Below, in pieces: positions 38,716 to 48,698 of a stretch of 64,000 bases of DNA (positions are counted from its first letter, which is position 1; the number at the start of each line of letters is the position of its first letter). Made by a program: the position numbers and the translations under genes. Under the pieces are notes generated by a model. That model worked only from the letters and a program-made list of their open reading frames with translations, did no database searches and was not told the DNA's origin. The DNA lies in the NCBI GenBank assembly GCA_022452285.1, contig JAKUNG010000017.1, positions 5,001 through 69,000 on the forward strand, read 5' to 3'. This stretch comes from Terriglobia bacterium (lineage in GTDB: Bacteria > Acidobacteriota > Terriglobia > Versatilivoradales > Versatilivoraceae).

Positions 38716-39867
38716 TTAGTTATTTTCAGGTGGTGAAACAATACGGATCCAGTGGTCAGCAAACTCAGAATGAGTCATGAAACCTGTTTCCTGGGGCATG
38801 TGGCATCGTACACAGTCATTTGTTGATTGAGGACAGGGACTAGCTAAGGAATCCATACCGCTATGACAGCTAAGGCAGTTTTGGTCGAAAGAAAGCGATA
38901 AATTTTCGTGTACGTTATGGCAAGTTGTACATTTTAATTTTCCACCACTTTCATTGTAACAGCGGCTAAGTACTAATCGCTTAGCAGGGAAACGGACACT
39001 ATGTTTTTGGGCCATAGCGTGATCTAAAGCACGCAAGTCTGCTCCGCCAGGAGGAGTTCCATGACAGGTACCACAAAAATACACTTGTTCAAGAGAACCT
39101 AAATTTCCAGGGCTTGTAATCGTCCCACTGGGATCTTTTTGGCCTTGGGTCATAAGTTGAATGTGTTGTTGACCCGGTCCATGACACCGTTCACAATTAA
39201 CACCAGCATCAGCAACCTTGATGATTTCAGGGGAATGATTCGTATTTCGAGTCATATGACATTTTAAGCAATGCTCTGTTTCAGCCGGATTCATCCAACC
39301 AGCTAGGGCATCATAAACGTCGACTGGTTTTTTTTCGAGACCAGTAGTGATATCAAGTTTATTGATTTTTTGATACCAACTTACACGACTTTGACCAAAG
39401 TCTCCTTTTTCGCTTTTACCTACAAAAGTGATTCCCTTTCTTCCCGCTCCTAATCCCCAGAGTAATTCCAGTTTTTCCACGACAGATCCTTTTGAAGCTA
39501 TCAAATCAACTTTGGGTAGCTGAGAGTTAGATTTTTCTAAACGATATTTTGTTCCACTAGTTTCATCAAAATATTCAATGGGAAGTGAGTTCATCAAATC
39601 AGTGATTTCGTGAATGCGAACCATAGTATGAGCATGGTGACTATTCAGTTGGGAAGCTGTTATCTCTCCATGACAAGCACCACATTTTTCTGAGCCAACA
39701 AAGTCTGAATTAGAATCAGAAGGTTGCGACATGAAGATATTGGTTATCAAGCTTATAGCAACCACAATGAGAACCAGCGGCAAAGTATCTTTCCACAGGA
39801 ATTTTAGAGTGCTAAATTTAGCTGCTGGTTTTGTTTTTGAGATTAATTTTAAGAGGTATTGAGCCAT
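38716..39867 (-). CDS. Heptaheme c-type cytochrome (cytochrome c554-like), paralogue 2
   Basis: Second heptaheme protein, about 383 aa. CxxCH motifs: CGACH, CLKCH, CERCH, CGTCH, CTTCH, CLSCH and CVRCH. The linker between hemes 1 and 2 again has LLWGLGAGRKGITFVG and GQSRVSWYQKINKLD, and both paralogues end with FMTHSEFADHWIRI. A membrane segment near residues 30-48 (LPLVLIVVAISLITNIFM) anchors or exports it. I start at ATG 39867 with AGGG 5 bases upstream; the open frame extends to TTG 39882, beside a run of 14 A. The divergent TPR gene at 40.1 kb is its likely partner. Electron donor and acceptor unknown. Confidence 0.91.
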   Translation of the reverse strand: MAQYLLKLISKTKPAAKFSTLKFLWKDTLPLVLIVVAISLITNIFMSQPSDSNSDFVGSEKCGACHGEITASQLNSHHAHTMVRIHEITDLMNSLPIEYFDETSGTKYRLEKSNSQLPKVDLIASKGSVVEKLELLWGLGAGRKGITFVGKSEKGDFGQSRVSWYQKINKLDITTGLEKKPVDVYDALAGWMNPAETEHCLKCHMTRNTNHSPEIIKVADAGVNCERCHGPGQQHIQLMTQGQKDPSGTITSPGNLGSLEQVYFCGTCHGTPPGGADLRALDHAMAQKHSVRFPAKRLVLSRCYNESGGKLKCTTCHNVHENLSLSFDQNCLSCHSGMDSLASPCPQSTNDCVRCHMPQETGFMTHSEFADHWIRIVSPPENN

Positions 39868-40077
39868 TAGAGCCCTAATCAAAAAAAAAAAAAATTCGAG
39901 AATAGTTTAAGCTACGTGGAATCATGGTCAGTACGAGACTTTTTGTCAACGAAATCTTAGTTGCATCGAGAGGATTATCCCATTAAAGTAATTTGGGCAG
40001 AATGTTGTAAAGAGAGATGGATTTTCTTGTTAGCTTTTGCTTAGGACAGTTTTATTAAACTTTGCAGAAAGGGATCA

Positions 40078-41139
40078 ATGGATTCAAAAAGCAAATGCCT
40101 TAAAGATCATTCCTTTAATCCAACCTTCAAGGGATTTCGAAGAATTGAAGTAATATTTTTTTTGTTTGTCTGGCTTTTTTGTTTTGTAATTCAAGTCGGG
40201 GCAGAATCTCTTCAATATCAAGAGGCCCGGGAAAGATTCGAAAAGGGGGAATTCTTATTGGCAATGCTGGCTGCGCAAAAAGCGGTTGAAGAGAGTAGTG
40301 AAAATGCTGCATATCGTCATTTATATGGAGCCATCCTGCTAGAACTTAAACAGCATTCCGAAGGAGAAATTAATCTTCGAAAAGCAGTAGAATTAGATCC
40401 AGACAGCGCTGAATTTCTATACACCCTAGCTGACCTGTTGATTACTCAAAAAAGTGATGTTGCAATTATGAAAGAACTCCGGACTGGCATTGGACAACCC
40501 CGGTTTGGAAATGTTGATCAAGAGGGTGTCGAGCTATTAAAACGGGCTATAAAATTGAATCCAGAGCACTTTAAGGCTCGTCATCGTCTCGGTAGGGCAT
40601 ATACTGATTTAAACCGACATGATTTGGCACTAGAACAATTTCAAGCAATTGCTGATAAGAATCCCCGGTATCCTTGGATTCATTCTTCTCTCGCTGTAAT
40701 TTACATAGATGAGGGTTCTGTCGAGGAAGCTATTAAGTCATTAAAAAAGGAAATAGAACTCTATCCAGAACACCACTCAGCACGCCTTGAACTAGGAGAG
40801 GTCCTTCTTAAGTTTGGCGATTCAGAGCAAGCCTTAAAAGAATTGCTAGCAGTTAAGGAGGAGGCATTATTTTCTAAAGACAAACCAGCTCTTTACTTAA
40901 GTCTTTCAAAAGCCTATCGTGATATAGGAAAGCTGGAGAAAGCTCTAACACTTTTGAAACAATCTATTGCGCTGGATGGGAATGTTCCTAATGCTTATTA
41001 TCTTGGATCACAAATCTATCAGCAAATGGGTAAGCCGGAGTTAGCCCGTCAGCAGATGGTAACGTTTCAGAAGGTTTACCGTGAAGAACGTCAGAAAAAA
41101 TTGGGTTTTATGGATGATCAACCTAGCAGTCGAAAATAA
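40078..41139 (+). CDS. Secreted tetratricopeptide-repeat protein (paralogue 4)
   Basis: TPR protein of 353 aa. The hydrophobic signal (VIFFLFVWLFCFVIQVGA) is followed by the shared opening EARERFEKGEFLLAMLAAQ. About eight TPR units follow; the insert after the third reads MKELRTGIGQPRFGN. It is transcribed divergently from the second heptaheme cytochrome. ATG at 40078 has AAAGGGA a few bases upstream. As with the other three, a scaffold or assembly role in the periplasm is inferred from position and from TPR biology, not shown. Confidence 0.88.
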   Translation: MDSKSKCLKDHSFNPTFKGFRRIEVIFFLFVWLFCFVIQVGAESLQYQEARERFEKGEFLLAMLAAQKAVEESSENAAYRHLYGAILLELKQHSEGEINLRKAVELDPDSAEFLYTLADLLITQKSDVAIMKELRTGIGQPRFGNVDQEGVELLKRAIKLNPEHFKARHRLGRAYTDLNRHDLALEQFQAIADKNPRYPWIHSSLAVIYIDEGSVEEAIKSLKKEIELYPEHHSARLELGEVLLKFGDSEQALKELLAVKEEALFSKDKPALYLSLSKAYRDIGKLEKALTLLKQSIALDGNVPNAYYLGSQIYQQMGKPELARQQMVTFQKVYREERQKKLGFMDDQPSSRK

Positions 41140-41311
41140 TTATTTGAGGAACCAGGAGGAACCAGTTATTGATATTGTCTTCTGGTAATTTTTATTTTTC
41201 TAGGTCTTAGCATTAAAAATATGCGAGAATAAGGTTAATATTTTTAAATCATTTTCTTGATGTTTATCTTGGTGAAACCGAATTCACCGAGAGTTTTGGA
41301 GGAATTCCTAA

Positions 41312-42940
41312 ATGCAAAATCGAAAGGCCAAATTAAAGGGCTTAATAACGGTTTTCGGTTTATTGATAGTGATGGTGGGTGTAGGTTTTTCTCCCGTGCT
41401 AGCTAAGAAAAAAAGAGATAAAGAAAGGGAAAAGTCTCTGCGGCTAGAAACCCAGGACAAGTATCTCAAGAAATGGTTAAAGCAAGATGTTAAGTTTATT
41501 ATAACTCCTGACGAGAGGAAAGCATTTGAACAATTAAGTAGTGATGATGAACGCTACGAGTTTATTGAACAATTTTGGTTAAGAAGGGATCCAACTCCAG
41601 ACACATTAGTTAATGAAACACGTGACGAGCACTATCGGCGAATTGCCTATGCTAATGAACGATTTACTTCGGGTAAGCCTGGTTGGAAGACGGATCGTGG
41701 AATCATGTATATTATGTATGGACCACCAGATACGATTGAAACAAATATGGGTGGGGAAATGCCTCGAAATCAAGGTCAGGGTGCGATGTATACTGTAGGG
41801 GGAGGAGCAGGCACTTATCCTCATATTTATTGGCGGTATCGCCACATTGCCGGGGCTGATTTAGGTAACGAAGTTGTCGTTGAGTTTGTTGATAAAACTC
41901 ACACCGGCGAATTCCGAATTGCCCGGGATCCATTTGAGAAAGATGCTTTAAAGCACACGCCCTTTTATGACATGGACGCCTTGAATAAAATGGGTATCGG
42001 ACCTCCAGGCACTAGATTAGCATCTGGTTTGTTGTTAGACGACTATCAACAGATGCAAAACTATAGAAACCAGACTTTAGCTGCTTTGAGTCAACCTCCT
42101 GAAATTAGATTTAAGGATTTGGAGCATCTCGTCGAGACCAAACTTTCTTATAATCTTTTCCCTTTTGAATTTCGGACTGATTTTTTAAAAATTACTGACG
42201 ATACAGTATTAACAGCGATTACTGTAGCTACACAAAACAAAGATATGACTTTTGAACAAGAAGCTGGTGTACATAGATCGTCAGTCAACGTTTTTGGTCG
42301 AATTACCACAATTACCGGAAGAAGAGTACATACTTTTGAGGAGCCAATTCGACAGGTGGTTCCGAATTCTTTATACAAGCAATCGATGGAAAGGACTTCC
42401 TTGTATCAAACCACTGTTCCATTGCGCTCCGGTGTATACAAGGTTGAATTAGTCCTGAAAGACTTGAATAGTGGTAATGTTGGGACGATTTATCGGAGTA
42501 TTCGAGTGCCTAAATTTCCGGAAGACCAGTTATCTACCAGTAGTATTATCTTGGCAGATAAGATTGAAGGCTTACCTATTTATCAAGCATCTGCTGGTCC
42601 TTTTATTTTAGGTGGTGCAAAGGTTCTTCCCAATGTAACGGAAACATTTCATCGAGCTGACCCAATGGGGATTTATGTTCAAGTCTATAATCTTTCATTA
42701 GACAAAAATACCCAAAAGCCTTCAGCAACGATTGAATACATTTTAAAAAAGGGCAATCAAGAAATGCGCCGGTATAAAGAGGCTAGTGATACCTTATCGG
42801 GTCCGACAAAACAGATTACACTGCAAAAACTTTTTCCACTAAACAATCTACAACCAGGAAGGTACAGTCTAGTCGTTAATGTCACCGACAATCTATCCGC
42901 CAAAACAATTGCTCCTACTGCTAGATTCACAGTGCAGTGA
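41312..42940 (+). CDS. GWxTD domain-containing protein
   Basis: Exported protein of 542 aa with an N-terminal signal (GLITVFGLLIVMVGVGFSPV). The GWxTD domain occupies about 55-200, with the naming motif in GWKTDRGIMYIMYGPPD. The C-terminal 300 residues are beta-rich and resemble Ig-like folds. The family is of unknown function and is common in Acidobacteriota and related phyla. The ribosome binding site GGAGGA lies 8 bases before the ATG. It precedes the VWFA-related gene by 189 bases in the same orientation, a common neighbour arrangement for this family. Confidence 0.9.
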   Translation: MQNRKAKLKGLITVFGLLIVMVGVGFSPVLAKKKRDKEREKSLRLETQDKYLKKWLKQDVKFIITPDERKAFEQLSSDDERYEFIEQFWLRRDPTPDTLVNETRDEHYRRIAYANERFTSGKPGWKTDRGIMYIMYGPPDTIETNMGGEMPRNQGQGAMYTVGGGAGTYPHIYWRYRHIAGADLGNEVVVEFVDKTHTGEFRIARDPFEKDALKHTPFYDMDALNKMGIGPPGTRLASGLLLDDYQQMQNYRNQTLAALSQPPEIRFKDLEHLVETKLSYNLFPFEFRTDFLKITDDTVLTAITVATQNKDMTFEQEAGVHRSSVNVFGRITTITGRRVHTFEEPIRQVVPNSLYKQSMERTSLYQTTVPLRSGVYKVELVLKDLNSGNVGTIYRSIRVPKFPEDQLSTSSIILADKIEGLPIYQASAGPFILGGAKVLPNVTETFHRADPMGIYVQVYNLSLDKNTQKPSATIEYILKKGNQEMRRYKEASDTLSGPTKQITLQKLFPLNNLQPGRYSLVVNVTDNLSAKTIAPTARFTVQ

Positions 42941-43129
42941 CGTTTATTGTTCCTCATAACACTAGAAAATAATTTGTACTTTTTCTTAAGATTTTCTGGG
43001 AGTTTAGCTGCTTTCAGCACTACTGGTATTATCCTGGTTAGGGCTGTTAGTCAATTTCGTAGTTACCTTTTAAATAATTTTACCTCTTAGTAATTCTGGA
43101 ATTGTTCAAGTTTTAAGGGGATAGCTATT

Positions 43130-46100
43130 ATGCATGTTTCGTTTCGTTGGTTCTATGTTTTTTGGCTAATACTTCTACCTCTGCAGATTTTTGGGCAGTT
43201 AGGGGTGGAAGATTCTTCTGAAAGTAATCTGGATTCTGAATTTACCTTTAGGGTGCCGGTTGATGTAGTTGTTGTTAATACTATTGTTACCGATCAAAAA
43301 GGTCACCCTGTAACAGATTTAACAGCTGAAGATTTTTCTATTGAAGAAGATGGTCGTCCTCAAACTATTCAAACATTTGTACGTGAGTCCTATAAATCTA
43401 TTCAGGTTTCTTCCCGTATTCCTAATTCAGAGGAGAATGCGATTGTTGAAAAGCCGGCAACAAAAAAACAAAGGTTTTCGGCGAATCGTCCTCGTTTCCT
43501 TAGTTTAGTGATCGATGATGTTACTTCTCCGTCAAATGGTGATTTATATCAGACAGTGAAAGCTGTGAAAAAGTTTTTAACTGAAAATTTAGAATCTGAG
43601 GATCAGGTTTCTATATTGGCTGCCTCAGGACGGTTTCAGCTTTCTTTCACTAAGGATCAAGATCGTTTATCAGAAGCTGTTGAAATGCTTCCCCATAAGT
43701 TAAATCGGCAACGAGTATCTAGACCAGATTGTCCTAATATCACTGATCTTCAAGCCCAGAGAATTTTTAACAATACGGATCCTTTGGCTTTAGAAGTGGC
43801 CATTTCAGAAAGTATTCTTTGCGGAGAAACTTCAATCGGGGGTGCATCAGGCATGCTTTCCGGTGCCAGCGATGGAGGTTCTCCATTCATGAGAAATGCT
43901 AATTTTTCGACTTTGGGGATTAGTGAATCGACTACTCTGGGTCAAGTGAATGCTGAGCGATCAGTGAGATTTCATGCTAGTCGGATTCACCAGCAGAATC
44001 GGAATGCTAGAGAAAAACTACTGAGGGTGTTAGGCAATCACCTTCGTTCTCTGGGGCATTTTGATGGTAGAAAAACAGCGGTCTTATTTTCAGGAGGTTT
44101 CCTTTCCAGAGAACTTCGTTTTGAAATCCAGAAAGTAATAGATTCAGCATTGCGTTCGGGTGTCATCCTTAACACCATTGATATGCGAGGTCTTTACACG
44201 GTTTCTTATCAAGCTAGCGAAGGGTCTGCAATTATGGCTAGTTCAGACTATCTACGGCCAAAATTGGGAATGTTACAGGAGGATATGCAACAAAAAAGTT
44301 TGCCTTTAGCAGAAATAGCTCATGAGACGGGTGGAGTTTTTTTCCGCAACAGTAATAATCTTTTTCAGGGACTGAAAGAGATTACTGAGGCCCAATCGTT
44401 CTACTATGTTTTAACCTATGCTGCTCCAGATAATAAGCCCGATGGGAAATTTCATAAGATTAAAGTTACGGTTGATCGACCAGGTTTGAAGATTACACAC
44501 CGAAAAGGATATTTTGCGCCAAAACAAAAACAAGGCTTTAGTGCTCTTAAGAAAAAAGAGATTGTGGAGGCACTTAGAGCTCCAGGCAATCTTAATGAGA
44601 TTCCAGTTAAACTGTCATACAATTATTACTCAACCAAGCCGGACACCTTCCAGCTGGATGTTTATACTAGTGTTGACTTTAAAGGGTTACCTTTTTTAGA
44701 TGAAAAACAATTCCGGACCAATCTTATTCATTTGGTCCTAGTGGTTTTTAACGAAAAAAATCGGTATGTGGGGGGGCAGGACAAAGCGCTTGATATGAAA
44801 TTAGGAGAGCTGGGATACCAGTCTCTCCTAAAACATGGGTTGACTTCCAAAGTTACGCTGACGGTGCCACCGGGTCGTTACAAGCTTAAAGCAGTCGTTC
44901 GTGAAAGTGTTGATTCTATTTTGGGATCGAGTAATGAAACCATTGAGATTTATAGGCAAACCAAGAAGAAAAAACAAAAAAGAAAAGATCCTTTAATAGC
45001 AGCCCTTAGGTCACTGACCCCCATAAAACAACTTCCTCTGAAATTTCGGACTTATTCTTTTAATGAAAACTCGAAGGAATCTAGAATAGTTCTGGCTATT
45101 AATGTTGATGATGCTGGTAGGGAAATTTCATCACATGACCGACTCAAAGTTGTAGGGGAGGTCCGAGCTGCGAATGGCGGTATTGCTTCCTTCTTTAGTG
45201 ATTCAGTACAACTGACTCCTGATGGGGGAACAATAACATTTAATAACTATCTTAAGGTGGCTCCAGGCAATTATCTTCTTAAATTGGCCGTAATGGATCC
45301 TAGGGGAAATCTCGCTACGGCTAAAGAAAAGATTGTTATATCACAGCCTCAAACCGATGCTCTACTATTAGGTGATTTGTTACTTAGTCAAAAATTGATA
45401 GAGATTCCTGCTTCAATATTTAATCTTCAGGAAAGATTGACTGAGGAAATTGATCCCTTATCTCACAATGGTTTTCAAATTAAACCATCCGTAGATTATC
45501 GGTTTCATAGAAATGTTCCAGTCACTGTTTTCTACCGAACGAAATTTTTTGATACTAATTCTCAGAGTGGTAAATTTGCTGCCCAGGTGTCAGTTGTAAA
45601 TGAAAAAGGAAAAATAAGGGAATTTCCTGTTTTTCGACTAGAAAAGGGGATTCGTCGAACCAATGATGAAAAGGCAGCTATTGCCTTTAAATTGCCTACA
45701 AGGCAATTGGCTCCAGGAAAATATCAGTTGGTAGTTGAGACAAAGGATCTTTCTACTGGACAGTCTTTTGTAGCTAGAGCCAAGGAGATTGAGATCTTAC
45801 CCAGTGATGGGTCTCAAATGAGTCTCAATTATGGCGAAGTAACCGCCCAAAATTTAGATTTGCCTGAACCTAGCAAGGAAAGCCGCAGAGAAAGTACTGA
45901 TTACCTTGCTATAACCCAAGAAGAAGACTTAACTGCCCGGGTTCATCAGATCGAAGCCTTTCTGCATAATTACCCTGATTCTGATCGAATGATTGGTCTA
46001 CATAGGATGGCAGCTTTAATATACTGGCAGTTGCAAGATTTCAATAAAGTGATAGAACATGGGGAAAATATCTTGACTTTTAATTCCTCAAATCCCCAGG

Positions 46101-46624
46101 CCTTAATGATTCTCGCTAGTGCTTATCATATTTTGGGTCAGCCATCTAAGGTTATTAGGTCTGCTTCAAAAGCCATTCGGAGTTTGAGAGGTCTTGATAA
46201 ACCCGACTATCTTGAGGAAAATCGTTGGAAATCACAAATTGATGACCTTTTAGCCAGTAGTTATGCTTATATGGGCAGTGCTTATTTCTCGCAATACGAA
46301 ATCGACAGGGTTAGACTTTCTCGTGATCCGGGGCTTACCCTAGATAAGGCTTATACATATTCAAGTCTGGCAGTTAAGTTAGACCCTAAATCTGATTTTG
46401 CCCAGTTCCATTTAGGACTTGTCTTTTGTGCCAGAAATAGCATTGATGAAGCTCTTCACTCTTTAGCGAGAGCCGTTGTTTTAAAAGGAGCCTTTTTAGA
46501 TATCGCTAAGGAGAATTTGGAATCTGTCTACAAAAGTATTAATCAAGGTTCTTCAGATGGGTTGGGAGAACTACTAGAACAGGCTCGTATTGATTTGGCT
46601 AAAGAAAAACCTTCTTCCCTTTAA
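43130..46624 (+). CDS. VWFA-related Acidobacteria-type protein with C-terminal TPR region
   Basis: Large exported protein of 1164 aa. After the signal peptide (about 1-23) comes the domain named VWFA-related Acidobacterial domain: VVVNTIVTDQKGHPVTDL and FSIEEDGRPQTIQTF near 45-85, then the von Willebrand A-like fold from about 120 (FLSLVIDDVTSP) to 450. Residues 450-930 are beta-rich repeats with PGRYKLKAVV and APGKYQLVVE-type strands. TPR-like helices occupy about 940-1140. Likely a secreted or surface binding protein that needs metal for ligand contact; the ligand is unknown. ATG at 43130 has AAGGGG about 9 bases upstream. The TPR tail links it by domain content to the nearby TPR family. 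Confidence 0.9.
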   Translation: MHVSFRWFYVFWLILLPLQIFGQLGVEDSSESNLDSEFTFRVPVDVVVVNTIVTDQKGHPVTDLTAEDFSIEEDGRPQTIQTFVRESYKSIQVSSRIPNSEENAIVEKPATKKQRFSANRPRFLSLVIDDVTSPSNGDLYQTVKAVKKFLTENLESEDQVSILAASGRFQLSFTKDQDRLSEAVEMLPHKLNRQRVSRPDCPNITDLQAQRIFNNTDPLALEVAISESILCGETSIGGASGMLSGASDGGSPFMRNANFSTLGISESTTLGQVNAERSVRFHASRIHQQNRNAREKLLRVLGNHLRSLGHFDGRKTAVLFSGGFLSRELRFEIQKVIDSALRSGVILNTIDMRGLYTVSYQASEGSAIMASSDYLRPKLGMLQEDMQQKSLPLAEIAHETGGVFFRNSNNLFQGLKEITEAQSFYYVLTYAAPDNKPDGKFHKIKVTVDRPGLKITHRKGYFAPKQKQGFSALKKKEIVEALRAPGNLNEIPVKLSYNYYSTKPDTFQLDVYTSVDFKGLPFLDEKQFRTNLIHLVLVVFNEKNRYVGGQDKALDMKLGELGYQSLLKHGLTSKVTLTVPPGRYKLKAVVRESVDSILGSSNETIEIYRQTKKKKQKRKDPLIAALRSLTPIKQLPLKFRTYSFNENSKESRIVLAINVDDAGREISSHDRLKVVGEVRAANGGIASFFSDSVQLTPDGGTITFNNYLKVAPGNYLLKLAVMDPRGNLATAKEKIVISQPQTDALLLGDLLLSQKLIEIPASIFNLQERLTEEIDPLSHNGFQIKPSVDYRFHRNVPVTVFYRTKFFDTNSQSGKFAAQVSVVNEKGKIREFPVFRLEKGIRRTNDEKAAIAFKLPTRQLAPGKYQLVVETKDLSTGQSFVARAKEIEILPSDGSQMSLNYGEVTAQNLDLPEPSKESRRESTDYLAITQEEDLTARVHQIEAFLHNYPDSDRMIGLHRMAALIYWQLQDFNKVIEHGENILTFNSSNPQALMILASAYHILGQPSKVIRSASKAIRSLRGLDKPDYLEENRWKSQIDDLLASSYAYMGSAYFSQYEIDRVRLSRDPGLTLDKAYTYSSLAVKLDPKSDFAQFHLGLVFCARNSIDEALHSLARAVVLKGAFLDIAKENLESVYKSINQGSSDGLGELLEQARIDLAKEKPSSL

Positions 46625-46769
46625 AACATTCTTCCAGCTTAGTTTAAGCATCAGTCTATGAATTTTAAAAGCTTAATATTCTGCTGGATTCGAGGAGTGA
46701 GGTATATGGGGTTTTAACGGGATGTTTTAAGATTTACAAGGGAGGGATTGTGATCTGTAACTGGACAGT

Positions 46770-48698
46770 CTACTCGCTTAAGTCCATCCTTCGATCATTG
46801 CGTTGGCTGAGGAACTGAAGCATTTTACCCCTATTCACTTTGCCGTCAGGCTTGATGAGAATGGATTTCCCCGTTTGACTAATCTTAGATGTTTGGGCTC
46901 GTTTCCAAATAGAAAGAACTTTGTTCTTAGAGTCTATCCGTTCTTTAGGGGGTGCCTGAGAATCATATTTTAGATTTTTAAATTCTTGAATTTTCCATAA
47001 GGACTGACCCGCTAGAAAACGAATTGCTGTGTAGGGATCATTTAGGAGTTCAGCTAAGAACGGTGCTAACCACTTATCCCCAGAAGTTTCCTTGGCAACA
47101 TCCCAACCCATGGTTAAGACAGCTAAAGCCCGTTGACCTGCATCACCTCGTAGAAGCCACAATAAAACTGCCGAGATCTCTTTTTGGTCTTGGGTTAAAT
47201 TGACAGTAGGAATCTGGTACCACTGATTCAAATATCTCTGAGTCCAGTCAAGAGTTTGATCAAGATGGCATAAGTTGCATGCATTGGGCCGACCTGTTTC
47301 AACACTACTCTGTACAGAAGGGTTATCAATTTGATGACTTCTCTGAGCCTTTAGTAGACCGTATGCGGTATAGGGCATATGGCAGTTGTAACATCGGCTC
47401 CCTGCAGAATTTTCCGGGTGGTGGGTGTGCTGGGTAATTTGTTTTCTGTAAGACGAATGACAATCCAAACAGGCTTGATCGCCTTCCATACCCTCTGATA
47501 ATTGGTCAACGCGGGCTTGGTAGTTGTGCATAGAGTGACATGATAAGCAGGACATTGTCCCTCTTTGATAACAGGGGGATTCAACCAGTCCATTGTATTC
47601 TCTTCCACCCACTCTGACCATTCCATCTGACCAATAGCGGTTACTAAGAAAGGTGGGATCTTGTTTTTCTAAGTCATTAAGGAGCTTTTCCCACTTAGCT
47701 AGTTTTGGGCGGATAGTTGGTTTAGTTTTTTCTAAGTCATCACCAGGACGGTATTGGAAACCATGTTGCTTTGCATGGTCAAGATCAAGGATATAGAAAA
47801 TTCCGTGGCATTGTCCACAGATTTGAGATGAAGAGCGATGAGATTCTCGTTTTGGGTTCACAATGGTTGAATCAGAATTTTTACTAAAGTGGTTTTGATA
47901 TCTGTGAAGCGGTTCTTGGTTAATCTGAACATGATTAGCAGCAGGTCCATGACAGGACTCACAGGCTATGCCAAGTTCACCAACTCGCGTATCAGTTTTT
48001 CCTCTTACTTGGGGACGGGATTGTCCAGCAGTGGCATGACACTGGATACAATTAAAATTCCAAAATAGGTTCTCATTCTCAACTTGTTCTGGGTATTTAA
48101 GGAAGGCATCTTTTAGAGGCACCCATTTATTTTTAAGAATTAGATAGGCAAATGGAAAGATTCTTAATTGATTAGATTGGGGCCCTTGAACCCAGTAAAT
48201 CTGGGTTTGATGGGAACCAGTTGTCATTAATATTTGATTCCAAGTTCCAATTTCATTCTGATTGGTTTTTGGGTTCTGGTAAATTTCTTGGGCCCAGAAC
48301 TCATTATCCTTTTGCTCTAGGTAAAAGCTGTGGCTTTTTGATTTTAGAGTGACTTTATCAAAATTCCCCACAACACTTTCCGGACCTGCTGCTTGGGTCA
48401 TGGTGCGGTGGTAGGTATGGTACCAGCTTGCATACTCCGAAGGATGACAGGAGCGACATTTAGAAGAGGAAACATAACCTCCTGCTAATCTTGGGTGAGG
48501 CAAACTTTTACTTTGAAGTTTCTTTTTTGAAACAGTGGATGAAGTTACATTGTGCCAAATAAAGGCTCCGGTGGCTGTAAAAACTCCAATGCACAATAAT
48601 AGCCCCCAAAGCCAGTTTTTAAAAAACCGCCTAATCCAAATAATAGGCAGGATACCAATTCCAATAGTTAGTAATACAATCAGGGTTTCAGTATTCAC
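46770..48698 (-). CDS. Octaheme c-type cytochrome with HEAT-like C-terminus, paralogue 1
   Basis: Exported or membrane-anchored cytochrome of 642 aa. Two hydrophobic segments lie near 5-22 and 30-50. Eight CxxCH motifs: CRSCH, CIQCH, CESCH, CGQCH, CLSCH, CLDCH, CYNCH and CNLCH. Between hemes 1 and 2 lies a domain with MTTGSHQTQIYWVQG. After the last heme, about 120 residues look like HEAT-type helices (DAGQRALAVLTMGW, PYTAIRFLAGQSLW). The same architecture is found at 53.1-54.9 kb. The first heme region resembles the cytochrome c554 family. The start is GTG at 48698. Probable periplasmic electron-transfer or redox enzyme; substrate unknown. It is divergent from the TonB receptor across an 828-base gap. 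Confidence 0.92.
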   Translation of the reverse strand: MNTETLIVLLTIGIGILPIIWIRRFFKNWLWGLLLCIGVFTATGAFIWHNVTSSTVSKKKLQSKSLPHPRLAGGYVSSSKCRSCHPSEYASWYHTYHRTMTQAAGPESVVGNFDKVTLKSKSHSFYLEQKDNEFWAQEIYQNPKTNQNEIGTWNQILMTTGSHQTQIYWVQGPQSNQLRIFPFAYLILKNKWVPLKDAFLKYPEQVENENLFWNFNCIQCHATAGQSRPQVRGKTDTRVGELGIACESCHGPAANHVQINQEPLHRYQNHFSKNSDSTIVNPKRESHRSSSQICGQCHGIFYILDLDHAKQHGFQYRPGDDLEKTKPTIRPKLAKWEKLLNDLEKQDPTFLSNRYWSDGMVRVGGREYNGLVESPCYQRGTMSCLSCHSMHNYQARVDQLSEGMEGDQACLDCHSSYRKQITQHTHHPENSAGSRCYNCHMPYTAYGLLKAQRSHQIDNPSVQSSVETGRPNACNLCHLDQTLDWTQRYLNQWYQIPTVNLTQDQKEISAVLLWLLRGDAGQRALAVLTMGWDVAKETSGDKWLAPFLAELLNDPYTAIRFLAGQSLWKIQEFKNLKYDSQAPPKERIDSKNKVLSIWKRAQTSKISQTGKSILIKPDGKVNRGKMLQFLSQRNDRRMDLSE

